This document shows positions 17,367 to 27,900 of a DNA stretch of 64,000 nt, piece after piece; position 1 is the stretch's first letter, and every line of letters begins with the position of its first letter. Source of the DNA: Labedella gwakjiensis (GTDB lineage Bacteria; Actinomycetota; Actinomycetes; Actinomycetales; Microbacteriaceae); NCBI RefSeq assembly GCF_003014675.1, contig NZ_PYAU01000001.1:3596001-3660000 (forward strand), read 5' to 3'. The notes under the pieces were generated by a model. It saw nothing but the letters and a program-made list of their open reading frames with translations. It had not been told where the DNA came from and searched no databases. Position numbers and translations under genes: made by a program.

Positions 17367-18041
17367 TCAGCCTTCGGGCTTGTGCTCCGGCGACGCGTCG
17401 CCGTCGGGCTCGCCCTGGCTCTCGTCGGAGACGGCCTCCGGGGCGTCGCTGTCGGCTGCGTCGCTGTCGGCTGCGTCGGCTTCCGTTGTATCGGCGTCGG
17501 CGTTCATCTCGAAGAGACCCGGAGGAGGCGTCACGATGACCGTGCCGGCCACGACATCGACGGAGGGCACGATGGCCGAGACGAAGGGAACGAGGACCTC
17601 GCCGGCCGGCGTGGTGACGACGAGGAGGTCCTGCGCCGGGAAGTGGTCGACGCGGGCTACTCGACCGACCTCGTCATCGCCGTGAAGGACACGGAGGCCG
17701 ACGAGCTGGTGGTCGTACCACGCGTTCTCCTCCTCGGGGAGCGCGTCGGGATCGAGCGAGACCCAGAGGATCGCCTTGACGAGAGTCTCGGCGGCCGTGC
17801 GGTCGTCGATTCCGACGAAGAAAGCCACGGGCTGCTGGTTGTACCAGCGGAGCTCGGCCAGTTCGATCGACTTTCCCGACCACGGGGAGTCCGCGGGGAC
17901 CTGAAGCGAGAAAGTGGCTCCGGGAGTGAAGCGCGTCGACGGGTCGTCCGTGTAGAGCTCGACCTTGAGAGCGCCCTTCAGGCCATGCGCTTTGGTGAGC
18001 CGACCGACGCGCAGTTCGGTCTTGCGATCCACGTCCGCCAC
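17367..18041 (-). CDS. rimM: 16S rRNA processing protein RimM
   Basis: 30S assembly factor for the head domain that binds S19. 224 aa. N-terminal RimM beta-barrel with [19 protein letters not shown] and the linker to the PRC-barrel ([14 protein letters not shown]). The last 50 residues are an acidic Asp/Ala-rich tail with a repeated AADSDA motif, an unusually long extension. One base separates it from khpA. Confidence 0.95.
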   Translation of the reverse strand: MADVDRKTELRVGRLTKAHGLKGALKVELYTDDPSTRFTPGATFSLQVPADSPWSGKSIELAELRWYNQQPVAFFVGIDDRTAAETLVKAILWVSLDPDALPEEENAWYDHQLVGLRVLHGDDEVGRVARVDHFPAQDLLVVTTPAGEVLVPFVSAIVPSVDVVAGTVIVTPPPGLFEMNADADTTEADAADSDAADSDAPEAVSDESQGEPDGDASPEHKPEG

Positions 18042-18042
18042 G

Positions 18043-18279
18043 TCAGGCGTCGGTGTCGACGACGTCGACGCGCACGCGCCGTCCGTCGGCGAGAGCCGTG
18101 ATGAGCGTGCGGAGCGCCTTCGCGGTGCGGCCCGAACGACCGATCACGCGGCCGAGGTCCTCGGGGTTCACGTGAACCTCGAGGACCTCACCGCGTGCGG
18201 TGTTCTGTTCGACCACGCGGACGTCGTCGGGATTGTCGACGATCCCCTTGACGAGGTGTTCGAGCGCGGGTCCGAGCAA
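18043..18279 (-). CDS. khpA: KH-domain RNA-binding protein (KhpA type)
   Basis: 78 aa, one KH domain with the GxxG loop in LGRVIGRSGRTAKALRTLI. In Firmicutes KhpA pairs with KhpB and binds many RNAs; in actinobacteria it is conserved between rpsP and rimM. It starts 2 bp after the rpsP stop. Role in this organism is inferred from family and context. Confidence 0.93.
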   Translation of the reverse strand: MLGPALEHLVKGIVDNPDDVRVVEQNTARGEVLEVHVNPEDLGRVIGRSGRTAKALRTLITALADGRRVRVDVVDTDA

Positions 18280-18281
18280 CG

Positions 18282-18707
18282 TCAGGCCTTGTCTGCGTCG
18301 GCGGCCTCTGCGGGCGCCTCGGTCTCGGCGGCCTCCGGAGCGGGAGCGGCCTTCGGCTCCGACTTGGGCTTGAGGACCGGCTTCTTCTTCTCGTCGGCGA
18401 CGAAGGCGACCTTCGCCTCCTTGACCTTGACGGTCGAGACGGCGTCCTTGTCGCCCTTGAAGCGACCCCAGTCGCCCGTGAGCTTGAGGATCGCGGCGAC
18501 CTGCTCGGTCGGCTGAGCGCCGACGGAGAGCCAGTACTGCGCGCGCTCGGAGTCGACCTCGATGAACGAGGGCTCCTCGGTGGGGTGGTACTTGCCGATC
18601 TCTTCGATCACGCGGCCGTCGCGCTTGGTGCGCGAGTCGGCGACGACGATGCGGTAGTAGGGCGCGCGGATCTTACCGAGGCGCTTGAGACGGATCTTGA
18701 CGGACAA
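18282..18707 (-). CDS. rpsP: 30S ribosomal protein S16
   Basis: S16 core is residues 1-90 ([47 protein letters not shown]). A further 50-residue Ala/Glu/Lys/Pro-rich tail is typical for actinobacteria. The start is TTG at 18707: MSVKIRL is the only conserved beginning and AGGAG stands 7 nt upstream; the longer ATG frame is not conserved. First gene of the rpsP-khpA-rimM-trmD operon. Confidence 0.96.
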   Translation of the reverse strand: MSVKIRLKRLGKIRAPYYRIVVADSRTKRDGRVIEEIGKYHPTEEPSFIEVDSERAQYWLSVGAQPTEQVAAILKLTGDWGRFKGDKDAVSTVKVKEAKVAFVADEKKKPVLKPKSEPKAAPAPEAAETEAPAEAADADKA

Positions 18708-18979
18708 ACGATGCTCCTGATGTGTATGAGATGTCGTATGAACTGCCGCCGTGAGCGTGGGGGCACACTCGGCATGAGCTCGAGGGGACGCAGCCGGACC
18801 GGATAGAGGGTCGGGCACGGCGCATCCAACTCTGTATTCTGTCACGACGCGAGCGCTCGTCCTAATCCCGGGGTCGTCGCCGACACGGGAGGCAACAGCC
18901 GTCCGCGCCGTCCGCGAAAGCCGGTCGACGCATGGAAGGATGGCGACGACGCCAGCCAGCCCACCGGAAGGGGCACAAC

Positions 18980-20119
18980 GTGCAGATCGAGTTCGCTTCG
19001 TCGGAACGCTCGACGATCGGTCTCGAGTGGGAGCTCGCGCTGGTCGACGCCGAGACGGGAGAGCTCCGCTCCATCGCCGACGAGGTCCTCGAAGGACTCA
19101 AGCAACCAGACGGATCGGACCACCCGCACATCACGGGTGAGCTCCTCCTCAATACCGTCGAACTCGTGAGCGGAGTGCACCACGACGTCCCTTCGGCCGT
19201 CCGGGACCTCGAGGGGCAGATCGCCGAGGTGAGGGAGATCATCGATCCCCTCGGTGTGGAGCTCATCGCGAGCGGTTCTCACCCGTTCGGGCAGTGGTTC
19301 GACCAGCCGGTCACGGACAAGCCCCGGTACCACAAGCTCATCGACCGCACCCAGTGGTGGGGACGCAACATGATGATCTGGGGTGTCCACACCCACATCG
19401 GCATCGAGGACCGTGACAAGGTGATGCCGCTCCTCGACGCCCTGCTGACGTGGTCGCCCCACGTCCAGGCCCTGTCGTCGTCCAGCCCGTTCTGGGCCGG
19501 GGTCGACACCGGGTACCCGTCCAATCGTGCGCTCATGTTCCAGCAGCTTCCGACGGCCGGCCTGCCGTATCAGCTCCGCGAGTGGGGCGACTTCGAGCGC
19601 TATGTCGACGACATGTCGAAGACCGGGATCGTCGAGGACGTCACCGAGGTCCGCTGGGACATCCGGCCGGCTCCCCGCTGGGGCACCCTCGAGTTCCGGG
19701 CGTGCGACAGCACCTCGACCCTCACCGAGTTCGGGGCCGTCGCCGCCCTCATCCACTGCCTCACGGAGGACCTCTCGTCCGCTCTCGACCGCGGAGAGTC
19801 ACCCACGACCCTCGCGCCATGGTACGTCCGCGAGAACAAGTGGCGCGCCGCGCGGTACGGCCTCGACGCCGAGCTCATCGTCGGCTCGGACGGACGGGAG
19901 TCTCTCGTCTCCGACGACCTGCGCTCACTCGTGCAGACGCTCGCTCCGACGGCCGAGCGGCTAGGGTGCTCGGCCGAGCTCGCCTCGATCGGCGACATCC
20001 TCGACGCCGGCGCGAGCTCGCAGCGTCAGCAGCGGGTGGCCGCGGCGAACGGCGGCGATCTGACGGCCGTGGTCCGTTCCCTCGCTCACGAGCTGCGACA
20101 CGGAATCGCTCCGGCCTGA
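18980..20119 (+). CDS. YbdK-family carboxylate-amine ligase (glutamate-cysteine ligase-like, GCS2)
   Basis: 379 aa. GCS2 fold with [19 protein letters not shown] at the N-terminus, [15 protein letters not shown] (Glu metal ligand), [26 protein letters not shown] and [11 protein letters not shown]. Members form gamma-glutamyl-type amide bonds with weak gamma-glutamylcysteine activity. Actinobacteria normally use mycothiol, so a glutathione role is doubtful and the substrate is open. GTG at 18980 has GGAAGG 8 nt upstream. Its stop lies in the first unit of a 3 x 17-bp repeat. Confidence 0.92.
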   Translation: MQIEFASSERSTIGLEWELALVDAETGELRSIADEVLEGLKQPDGSDHPHITGELLLNTVELVSGVHHDVPSAVRDLEGQIAEVREIIDPLGVELIASGSHPFGQWFDQPVTDKPRYHKLIDRTQWWGRNMMIWGVHTHIGIEDRDKVMPLLDALLTWSPHVQALSSSSPFWAGVDTGYPSNRALMFQQLPTAGLPYQLREWGDFERYVDDMSKTGIVEDVTEVRWDIRPAPRWGTLEFRACDSTSTLTEFGAVAALIHCLTEDLSSALDRGESPTTLAPWYVRENKWRAARYGLDAELIVGSDGRESLVSDDLRSLVQTLAPTAERLGCSAELASIGDILDAGASSQRQQRVAAANGGDLTAVVRSLAHELRHGIAPA

Positions 20120-20164
20120 CATTCACCCCTGCCTGACACTCTCCCCGGCCTGACACTCACCGGC
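20114..20164. repeat. three tandem 17-bp direct repeats across the ybdK-like stop codon
   Basis: Units 20114-20130, 20131-20147 and 20148-20164, each beginning GCCTGACA and continuing TTCACCCCT, CTCTCCCCG or CTCACCGGC. The first unit supplies the TGA stop. 17 is not a multiple of three, so copy-number change would not move the stop but would alter the gap to ffh. Confidence 0.85.
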
Positions 20165-20187
20165 AGGCGACGGAGCGGCGCCGAGGC

Positions 20188-21762
20188 TCAGCCGCGACCG
20201 AGGAACTTCTGCAATGCGGCGAGCTCATCCTCCGACGGGGCACCGGCCGGAGCCGCGCCACCGGATCCGAGCCCGAAGCCCGAACCGGAGCCCGGCTGCG
20301 GCGCGGCAGCGAGAGCACCGGAGTTCTCTGCCGCCCGCTTGGCGGGGTTGCCCGACCGCGAGCCACCGGACTTCTTCTTCGCCTTGGCCGACTGCTTCCG
20401 CGATGCTCCGCCGTGAGCGCCAGGGATCGGCCCCATGCCGGGCATCTGGGGCACTCCCCCGCGGGCGACGGTCTTCATCATCTTCGCCGCTTGCTCGAAC
20501 CGCTGGACGAGCTGATTGACCTCGGTCACGCTCGTGCCGGCGCCGCGGGCGATACGCAGGCGGCGGGAGCCGTTCAGGAGCTTCGCATTGCGTCTCTCCG
20601 CCGGAGTCATCGACTGGATGATGGCCTCGGTCCGCACGATCTCGCGCTCGTCGAACGAGTCGAGCTGCTCTCGCATCGCTCCGGCGCCCGGGAGCATGCC
20701 GATCATCTTCTTGATCGAGCCCATGTTGCGCAACTGCTGCATCTGCTTGAGGAAGTCCTCGAGCGTGAACGTGTCCGTCGCGAACTTCTCCGCGACCTTG
20801 CGGGCCTCCTCCTCGTCGAAGGCCTCCTGGGCCTGCTCGATGAGGGTGAGGATGTCACCGAGGTCGAGGATGCGGGACGCCATCCGGTCCGGGTGGAACG
20901 GCTCGAAGTCGTCGAGGCCCTCACCCGTGGAGGCGAAGATGATGGGGCGGCCCGTCACGGAGGCGACGGACAGAGCCGCTCCACCGCGGGCATCGCCGTC
21001 GAGCTTGGAGAGGACGACACCCGTGAAGTCCACGCCGTCCTGGAACGCCTTGGCGGTGTTGACCGCGTCCTGGCCGATCATCGCGTCGATCACGAAGAGG
21101 ACCTCGTCAGGGTCCACCGCCTTGCGGATGTTGGCGGCCTGCTTCATGAGCTCCGCGTCGACGCCGAGTCGACCGGCCGTGTCCACGATGACCGTGTCGT
21201 ACTGGCGCGAACGGGCGTAGGCGACGCCGTCCTTGGCGACCTTCACCGGGTTTCCGACGCCGTTGCCCGGCTCGGGTGCGAAGACGGCGACACCGGCCTG
21301 CTCAGCGACGACGGACAGCTGCGTGACAGCGTTCGGACGCTGGAGGTCGGCCGCGACGAGGAGCGGCGTGTGCCCGTCCTTCGCGAGCCACTTCGCGAGC
21401 TTGCCCGCGAGCGTCGTCTTACCGGCGCCCTGGAGACCCGCGAGCATGATGACCGTCGGCGGGTTCTTCGCGAACTCGAGGCGGCGCTGTTGCCCGCCGA
21501 GGATCGCGACCAGCTCCTCGTTGACGATCTGGACGACCTGCTGAGCCGGGTTGAGCGCCTTGTTGACCTCGTCGCCGAGAGCCCGTTCCCGGATGCGCGA
21601 GGTGAAGTCCTTGACGACATCGAATGCGACGTCGGCCTCCAGCAGCGCCCGGCGGATCTCACGAACGGTGCCGTCGACGTCCGACGCCGACAGGGTGCCC
21701 TTCTTGCGCAGGTTCTTGAAGGTGTCCGCGAGGCGGTCGGAGAGATTTCCAAAGGTAGCCAT
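20188..21762 (-). CDS. ffh: signal recognition particle protein Ffh
   Basis: SRP54 GTPase that binds signal sequences and 4.5S RNA. 524 aa. N domain 1-85, G domain with GLQGAGKTTLAGK (109-121), DTAGRLGVDAEL and SKLDGDARGG, methionine-rich M domain from about 300 with MLPGAGAMREQL and the RNA-binding SRRLRIARGAGTSVTEVN. The C-terminus is extended by a Gly/Pro/Lys-rich, probably disordered tail. ATG with GGAGG 5 nt upstream. The ffh RNA partner is not in the window; ftsY is 2 kb away. Confidence 0.97.
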   Translation of the reverse strand: MATFGNLSDRLADTFKNLRKKGTLSASDVDGTVREIRRALLEADVAFDVVKDFTSRIRERALGDEVNKALNPAQQVVQIVNEELVAILGGQQRRLEFAKNPPTVIMLAGLQGAGKTTLAGKLAKWLAKDGHTPLLVAADLQRPNAVTQLSVVAEQAGVAVFAPEPGNGVGNPVKVAKDGVAYARSRQYDTVIVDTAGRLGVDAELMKQAANIRKAVDPDEVLFVIDAMIGQDAVNTAKAFQDGVDFTGVVLSKLDGDARGGAALSVASVTGRPIIFASTGEGLDDFEPFHPDRMASRILDLGDILTLIEQAQEAFDEEEARKVAEKFATDTFTLEDFLKQMQQLRNMGSIKKMIGMLPGAGAMREQLDSFDEREIVRTEAIIQSMTPAERRNAKLLNGSRRLRIARGAGTSVTEVNQLVQRFEQAAKMMKTVARGGVPQMPGMGPIPGAHGGASRKQSAKAKKKSGGSRSGNPAKRAAENSGALAAAPQPGSGSGFGLGSGGAAPAGAPSEDELAALQKFLGRG

Positions 21763-21852
21763 GAGACCTCCAGTTTACCGGTCGATGAGCGCGCCTCCTC
21801 ATCGTCGCGTGTCGTATTTGTGTACTGGATACATTAATTGCAGACTTGGCCC

Positions 21853-22485
21853 ATGACCGATGTGCTTCTCGCGGGTTTCGCTCCGCACACGCTCCCATAC
21901 GCCGACGGACTCCGGCTGCAACGCGAGATCCATGCAGAGGTGGTCGCCGGGGTCCGGCCAGAGACTGTCATCCTCTGCGAACACGACTCGGTCTACACCG
22001 CCGGGAGCCGCACGGAACCAGGCGACCTGCCCCGCGACGGGAGCCCCGTCATCGACGTCGACAGAGGCGGCCGCATCACGTGGCACGGTCCCGGACAGCT
22101 CGTCGGCTACCCCATCGTCAGACTGGCGGAGTACCGAGACGTCGTCGGTCACGTCCGTCGCCTCGAACAGGTCATGATCGACGTCGCCGCGCAGGTCGGC
22201 GTCGTCGGCATCCGGATCACCGGCAGGTCCGGCGTCTGGGTCGACTCCCCCACAGGCGCCGTCAAGATCGGTGCTGTGGGCGTGCGCGTCGTCTCCGGCA
22301 CCACCCTCCACGGGTTCGCCCTCAACTGCTCCAACTCACTAGCGGCCTACGACACGATCGTGCCGTGCGGGATCTCCGACGCCGGTGTGTCCACGCTGTC
22401 GATCGTGGCAGGACGGCGCATGGTGCCCGCAGATGTGGCGGACATGGTCACCGCCGCCTTCGCTTCCGAGCAGGTGCCCGCATGA
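21853..22485 (+). CDS. lipB: octanoyltransferase
   Basis: Transfers octanoate from acyl carrier protein to lipoyl domains. 210 aa. [25 protein letters not shown] (catalytic Lys) and [12 protein letters not shown] (catalytic Cys) are present. No Shine-Dalgarno precedes the ATG; TTGTGT (21818-21823) and CAGACT (21841-21846) spaced 17 bp would start the mRNA at the ATG. Its TGA overlaps the lipA ATG. Confidence 0.95.
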   Translation: MTDVLLAGFAPHTLPYADGLRLQREIHAEVVAGVRPETVILCEHDSVYTAGSRTEPGDLPRDGSPVIDVDRGGRITWHGPGQLVGYPIVRLAEYRDVVGHVRRLEQVMIDVAAQVGVVGIRITGRSGVWVDSPTGAVKIGAVGVRVVSGTTLHGFALNCSNSLAAYDTIVPCGISDAGVSTLSIVAGRRMVPADVADMVTAAFASEQVPA

Positions 22486-23489
22486 CCGCGGCGCCCGACG
22501 GCCGCCGACTCCTCCGTATCGAGGCGCGGAACGCCGAGACACCGATCGAGCGGAAGCCCGAGTGGATCAAGACACGAGCACGGATGGGGCCGGAGTACCG
22601 GCAACTCCGTGAACTGGTGTCGAGCCAGAGTCTCAACACGGTCTGTCAGGAAGCCGGCTGCCCGAACATCTACGAGTGCTGGGAGGACCGCGAGGCGACC
22701 TTCCTCATCGGCGGGTCCCAATGCACTCGTCGCTGCGACTTCTGCCAGATCGACACCGGGAAACCGGCCGCCTACGACACGGGCGAGCCGACGCGTGTGG
22801 CCGTCTCGGTGCGGCGTATGGGACTGCGGTACGCGACGGTCACGGGCGTCGCGCGCGACGATCTTCCGGACGAGGGCGCATGGTTGCACGCCGAGACGGT
22901 GCGACGGATCCACGCGATGAACCCGGGAACGGGCGTCGAGATCCTCGCGACAGACTTCTCGGGAGATCCCGCCCTGCTCGACGTGGTCTTCGAATCCATG
23001 CCCGAGGTCTTCGCACACAACGTCGAGACCGTTCCGCGTCTCTTCTCACGCATCCGGCCGGCGTTCCGCTACGAGCGCTCGCTCGGCGTCATCACCCGAG
23101 CGAGGGACGCCGGTCTCGTGACGAAATCGAACCTCATCCTCGGGATGGGCGAGGAGCGGGCCGAGGTGTCCGAGGCGTTGCGCGACCTGCACGAGGCGGG
23201 GTGCGACATCATCACGGTCACCCAGTACCTGCGCCCGACTCCGCGCCATCTACCGGTCGCCCGCTGGGTGACCCCGCAGGAGTTCGTCGAGATCCGCGAA
23301 GAGGCCGAGCAGATCGGCTTCGCCGGGGTGCTCGCCGGACCGCTCGTGCGCTCCTCGTATCGCGCCGGCCGCCTGTGGGCGCGGACGATGCTCGCTCACG
23401 GTCGCGAGGTGCCTGAGGCCCTCAGACATCTCGCCGACGCCGGCGGTTTCCGACAGGAGGCCACCGTGTCGGCCGGCACCCCGGCCTGA
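22482..23489 (+). CDS. lipA: lipoyl synthase
   Basis: Radical-SAM enzyme inserting two sulfurs into the octanoyl chain. 335 aa. The auxiliary cluster [12 protein letters not shown] (C-x4-C-x5-C) and the SAM cluster CTRRCDFC (C-x3-C-x2-C) are both intact, and the terminal RSSYRA serine motif is present. ATG overlaps the lipB stop (ATGA), so synthesis is coupled. Confidence 0.97.
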   Translation: MTAAPDGRRLLRIEARNAETPIERKPEWIKTRARMGPEYRQLRELVSSQSLNTVCQEAGCPNIYECWEDREATFLIGGSQCTRRCDFCQIDTGKPAAYDTGEPTRVAVSVRRMGLRYATVTGVARDDLPDEGAWLHAETVRRIHAMNPGTGVEILATDFSGDPALLDVVFESMPEVFAHNVETVPRLFSRIRPAFRYERSLGVITRARDAGLVTKSNLILGMGEERAEVSEALRDLHEAGCDIITVTQYLRPTPRHLPVARWVTPQEFVEIREEAEQIGFAGVLAGPLVRSSYRAGRLWARTMLAHGREVPEALRHLADAGGFRQEATVSAGTPA

Positions 23490-23514
23490 CGGCCGAGGCG
23501 AACGACAGCTGGGA

Positions 23515-24015
23515 TCAGTCCTGGATCTCCGTGTCGACCATCTCGCCGGTGCGGTTGATCGAGGCGACGAGGAACTCTTCGCTGAGGTCCTCACCCAGGG
23601 TGTATTCGAGCACCGCGAAGACGTCGTCCGTACCGCGGGACAGTGGACGGAACTCGATCCTCGACACGATGAGCGAACGGAGGACGTCCATCGGGAGATC
23701 GCCGGACGAGTCGGTGAGCACGTCGTGGATCGCGTCCCCGAGTTCCTCGATGAGGGCGTCGACGTACGTCACCGTCACGGACGAGCGGTCACCCAGCTCG
23801 GCGACCATCGATTCCCGGGTCTCGCGATCGATCCCGTCCAGCGAGAGGATCATGGCCTGGACGAGGTCGAGGTCCTCCTCACGCAGATCGCCGGCATCCT
23901 CGGCGACGAGCGAGACGTCGACGGAGAGGTCGCCGAGCTCGACGTTCTCCGACCAGTAGGCGCTCCCGTCGCTCGATGCCTCGACGACGCCGAAGAAGTC
24001 GTGTTCCACTGCCAT
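23515..24015 (-). CDS. DUF2004 family protein
   Basis: 166 aa, acidic. Begins MAVEHDFFGVVEASSDGSAYW, the beginning typical of the family; the rest is helical with SLDGIDRETRESMVAEL and ends in a beta-rich part. Function unknown. It lies 1 bp after ftsY and is probably co-transcribed. An upstream extension of the frame is not conserved. Confidence 0.85.
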   Translation of the reverse strand: MAVEHDFFGVVEASSDGSAYWSENVELGDLSVDVSLVAEDAGDLREEDLDLVQAMILSLDGIDRETRESMVAELGDRSSVTVTYVDALIEELGDAIHDVLTDSSGDLPMDVLRSLIVSRIEFRPLSRGTDDVFAVLEYTLGEDLSEEFLVASINRTGEMVDTEIQD

Positions 24016-24016
24016 G

Positions 24017-24892
24017 TCAGCCCACCAGTTTCTGTGCGAACACGTGGGGCGTGAATCCCGTGAGGTCCCCGATGCCCTCACCCTGCCCCACGAGCTTGAT
24101 CGGGATGCCAGTCTGCTCCTGCACGGCGAGGACGAATCCGCCCTTGGCGGAACCGTCGAGCTTCGTGATGACGAGGCCCGTCACACCCGCGTGCTCGATG
24201 AACGCCTGCGCCTGCATGAGGCCGTTCTGGCCGGTGGTCGCGTCGAGGACGAGGAGCACCTCGGCCACCGGAGCCTGCTTCTCCACGACGCGGCGGATCT
24301 TCGTGAGCTCGTCCATGAGCCCACCCTTCGTGTGGAGCCGGCCGGCGGTGTCGATGAGAACGATCTCGGTACCGGTGCGCTGGGCGAACTCCACCGTCTG
24401 GTAAGCGACCGACGCGGGGTCCTGACCCTGCTGCTGCGGGCGCACGATCTGCGCGCCGCCCCGCTCGGCCCAGGTGGCGAGCTGGTCGACGGCAGCCGCG
24501 CGGAAGGTGTCGGCCGCACCGACGACCACCGTGCGTCCGTACGTTCCCAGGAAGCGCGCGAACTTGCCGATCGTCGTGGTCTTGCCCACGCCGTTCACAC
24601 CGACGACGAGGACCACGGCAGGCCGGTCCGTCAGCCGCAACGTCGTGTCGTACTTCGACAGCCGCTCCTCGATGGTCTCCCGCAGCATGCGCTGGAGGTC
24701 GCGGGGATCGGTCGTACGGAACCGCTCGACGTTGGCGCGCAGCTCAGCGATGACCGCCTCCGTGACATCGGGACCGAAGTCGGCGCCGATGAGGGCGTTC
24801 TCGAGATCGTCCCACGTGTCCTCGGTGATCGTCGGACGTTGGAACATGCCGCGCAGGGCCCCGCTGAGGGACCACGGAGTGCGTTCTGCCAT
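24017..24892 (-). CDS. ftsY: signal recognition particle receptor FtsY
   Basis: SRP receptor GTPase. 291 aa, i.e. the NG core without the long acidic A domain found in E. coli. GVNGVGKTTTIGKFARFLG (P-loop), DTFRAAAVDQL, DTAGRLHTKGGLMDEL and TKLDGSAKGG are intact. ATG at 24892 is 6 nt after a TAGGCT hexamer. Follows smc by 55 bp, a neighbourhood common in actinobacteria. Confidence 0.97.
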   Translation of the reverse strand: MAERTPWSLSGALRGMFQRPTITEDTWDDLENALIGADFGPDVTEAVIAELRANVERFRTTDPRDLQRMLRETIEERLSKYDTTLRLTDRPAVVLVVGVNGVGKTTTIGKFARFLGTYGRTVVVGAADTFRAAAVDQLATWAERGGAQIVRPQQQGQDPASVAYQTVEFAQRTGTEIVLIDTAGRLHTKGGLMDELTKIRRVVEKQAPVAEVLLVLDATTGQNGLMQAQAFIEHAGVTGLVITKLDGSAKGGFVLAVQEQTGIPIKLVGQGEGIGDLTGFTPHVFAQKLVG

Positions 24893-24898
24893 CCTCCC

Positions 24899-24904
24899 AG
24901 CCTA
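24899..24904 (-). promoter_or_regulatory. candidate leaderless -10 (TAGGCT) of ftsY
   Basis: TAGGCT then GGGAGG then ATG at 24892. GGGAGG could alternatively be read as a Shine-Dalgarno of a transcript coming from smc, so the element may act in two modes. Confidence 0.5.
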
Positions 24905-24946
24905 CCGGGGGCCGGGCTCGCGAATCGTCGACGGTGGACGACGGCG

Positions 24947-27900
24947 TCAGGAGGCGCGCTCCTCCACGACCCGCTGACCGACGACGGCGGACACGCCGTC
25001 CTGGCGCATGGAGACGCCGTAGAGGGCGTCGGCGATCTCCATGGTGCGCTTCTGGTGGGTGATCACGATGAGCTGGCTCGTCTCCCGGAGATCCTCGAAG
25101 ATCGCGAGGAGTCGGCCGAGGTTCGCGTCGTCGAGGGCCGCCTCCACCTCGTCCATGATGTAGAACGGGCTCGGGCGAGCCTTGAAGATGGCGATCAGAA
25201 GCGCGACGGCGGCGAGCGACCGTTCTCCGCCGGAGAGCAGCGACAGCCGCTCGATCTTCTTGCCGGCGGGCTTCACGCTCACCTCGATGCCCGTCGTGAG
25301 CAGGTTCTCGGGGTCGGTGAGCCGGATGCTGCCCGTACCGCCCGGGAACAGGACGGGGAAGACCTCGCCGAATGCCGTACGGGTGTCCTCGAACGCCGCC
25401 TCGAAGATGACCTGCATCTTCTCGTCGAGCTCCTCGATGATCGTCACGAGATCCGCTCGGGTCTTGGTGAGATCGGTGAGCTGCTCGGTGAGGAAGGTGT
25501 GACGCTGCTCGAGAGCCGCGAACTCCTCGAGCGCGAGCGGATTGACCCGGCCGAGTTGCGCGAGCTTCCGCTCGGCCTGTTCGAATCGGCGTTGCTGCTG
25601 CTGGCGCTCGAACGGCACGCTCGGTCGATTCCCGTTCTCGTCCGGCTCGGCGTCGGCGACCGGGATCTCGACGTCCGGTCCGTACTCCGCGACGAGGACG
25701 TCTTCGACGAGGCCCAGTTCCGACCCAGCGCGCTCGAGGAGCCCTGAGAGGTGGAGCTTCTTCTCGTAGATCTGCAGCTCGAGGCCGTGGACGCTCTCCG
25801 TGATGGCCTGGAGCCGCTCACGAAGGGCCTGCTCCTCCCGTCGCAGCCGACCGAGCTCCTCGTTCTGGCTCGAGCGGTCGGCCTCCGCGCGCGACAGGAC
25901 GAGCCGGGCTTCGGCGACGGAACGATCGAGCGACGACAGGACGGCGGGGAGGGCATCGACCACCCGCCGGGCCGTGTCCATCTGGCGCCGACGGACGACC
26001 GCCCGGCGCGCGGCCTGCTCCGCCGCCTGACGTTCCGCGGCGCGACGCCGTTCGAGCGCCTGGACGCGCTCCTGCTCGGCCCGGATGCGCTCGCGCGCCG
26101 TCTCGACCTCGAGTCGCGCCTCCACCTCACGCTCCCGAGCCTGCTCGAATTCCGCAGACAGTGCGTCGCGGGCGGACACGTCGAGGATCGGCCGGGGACG
26201 AGAACGCGCCGTCTCGAGTTCCGCCTTCGCGCGGTCGGCCGCGGACTCGGCCGCGGAGAGCTGCTCGGCGGACAGATCGAAGGCGACGACGAGACGATCG
26301 AACTCGGCGGCGGATGCCTCGGCCTGCACACGAGCCCTGTTGACCTTCTCGGTCTCGGCAGCGAGCTGCGCGTCGTATTCGCGCAGCGCGCCGAGGGCGA
26401 GCTGGGAGCGCTCCTTCGCGGCCGACACGGCGGCCCGCTGCTCCGCGAGCTCGAACCGTTCCTCGTCGATGGTGCGCTCCACCACGGTGAGACGCTCGGC
26501 AGCGGCGTCGCGTTCCGCGACGAGCTCGATACGGCCCTGTTCTCCGCCGGAGCCGCCTCGCAAAAGGTGCTCCGTGAGCACCTCCCCCGCTCGCGTCACG
26601 ATCGTGACCGGCACGCCGTCCATGGCCGCACGCAGCGTCGGCATCGCCGCACGCGCTGCGGCGATGCCGTCGGCGACGCCCACATACGCGAGCAGACCCA
26701 TCACCCCGTCGGGAGCCGTCACGACGGACGAGGCCGGGGTCACACCGTCGACCTCCGGCCACGCGGCGGATGGCGCATGCGCGTCGCCGATGACGACCTC
26801 GACGCGGCCGAGGTCGTCATCCGTCGCACGCGTCACGGCCGCGACGGCCGCGTCAATGTCCTCGGCGAGGACGGCCTCCGCCGTCGATCCGAGGGCGGCG
26901 GCGATCGCCGTCTCGAATCCGGACGACACCTGGACGGAGTCGCCGACGATCCCCCGGATGCCCGGCAGCGACGCCCTGATGAGGTCGGACGCGCCGTCCT
27001 TCACCTCGAGCGCCCGACCGAGGGCACGCACCTGGGCGGTGAGAGCATCCCGCTCGCGTTCGTGGCCGTGCAACTGTTCGCGCAGACGATCGATCTCGGC
27101 TTCGGCCTCGAACACCTCCCCCTGAGCGAGTTCGTACGCCTCGTCGAGACCGCTGTCCCCCAGGTCGCGGAGCGGCGACTCTTCATCGATCCGCGCGAGC
27201 GTGCTCGCCGCTTCGTCTCGTCGCACCTCGGCCTGATCGATGGCGTTCTGCTGGCGCAGTCGTTCACCGCGCACGGCGGCGAGTCGACTGGCGGCGGTGT
27301 CGGCCTGACCGACGAGCTTCGTGATCTCGAGATCGTGCCGGGACACGAGCGCACTCTGCGCGGCGATCTCCTCGTCGATCGCGTCGAGGCGCGCTCGAGC
27401 GGACGACGTCGCCGTGCGCGCCGCGGTCCACGCCGCCTCCGCGCCGGCGAGTCCGCCCTGCAGTTCGACGACGAGGGCGGCGGCCCGCGCAACGGCCTCT
27501 GGCGTCACGCCCTCGGTGAGCTCCGTCGGTTCGGCCTCGGCCCCGAGGAGCGCGAGTTTCTGGGTCGCGAGCGTGTAGAGCCCTCGGGTGCGCTCCTGGA
27601 TGGACTCGAGCGCGAAGCTCGTGCGGCGCGCACCGTCCACGGCATCACTCTGCTGCTCCTGCTCGATGCGCGCGATGCGGAGAGTCTTCTGCTCCAGCTG
27701 CTCCTGCAGGACGATCCGCTCGGTGTGCCGCTCCGACTCGTTGCGGGAGAAGTCCTCGAGTTGCCGGCGGAGGCCCACGACCTCGTCGGCGAGCAGGCGG
27801 GCACGGGCGTCGCGGACGACGGCGGCGATCGTCTGGGCCTCCCGTGCGACCTCGGCCTGGCGGCCGAGCGGCTTGAGCTGACGACGGATCTCGCTAGCGA

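Noticed and set aside
21772-21777. TAAACT as leaderless -10 of ffh
   Set aside because: Spacing to ATG is 9 nt and a perfect GGAGG Shine-Dalgarno lies between, so normal initiation on a longer leader is more likely.
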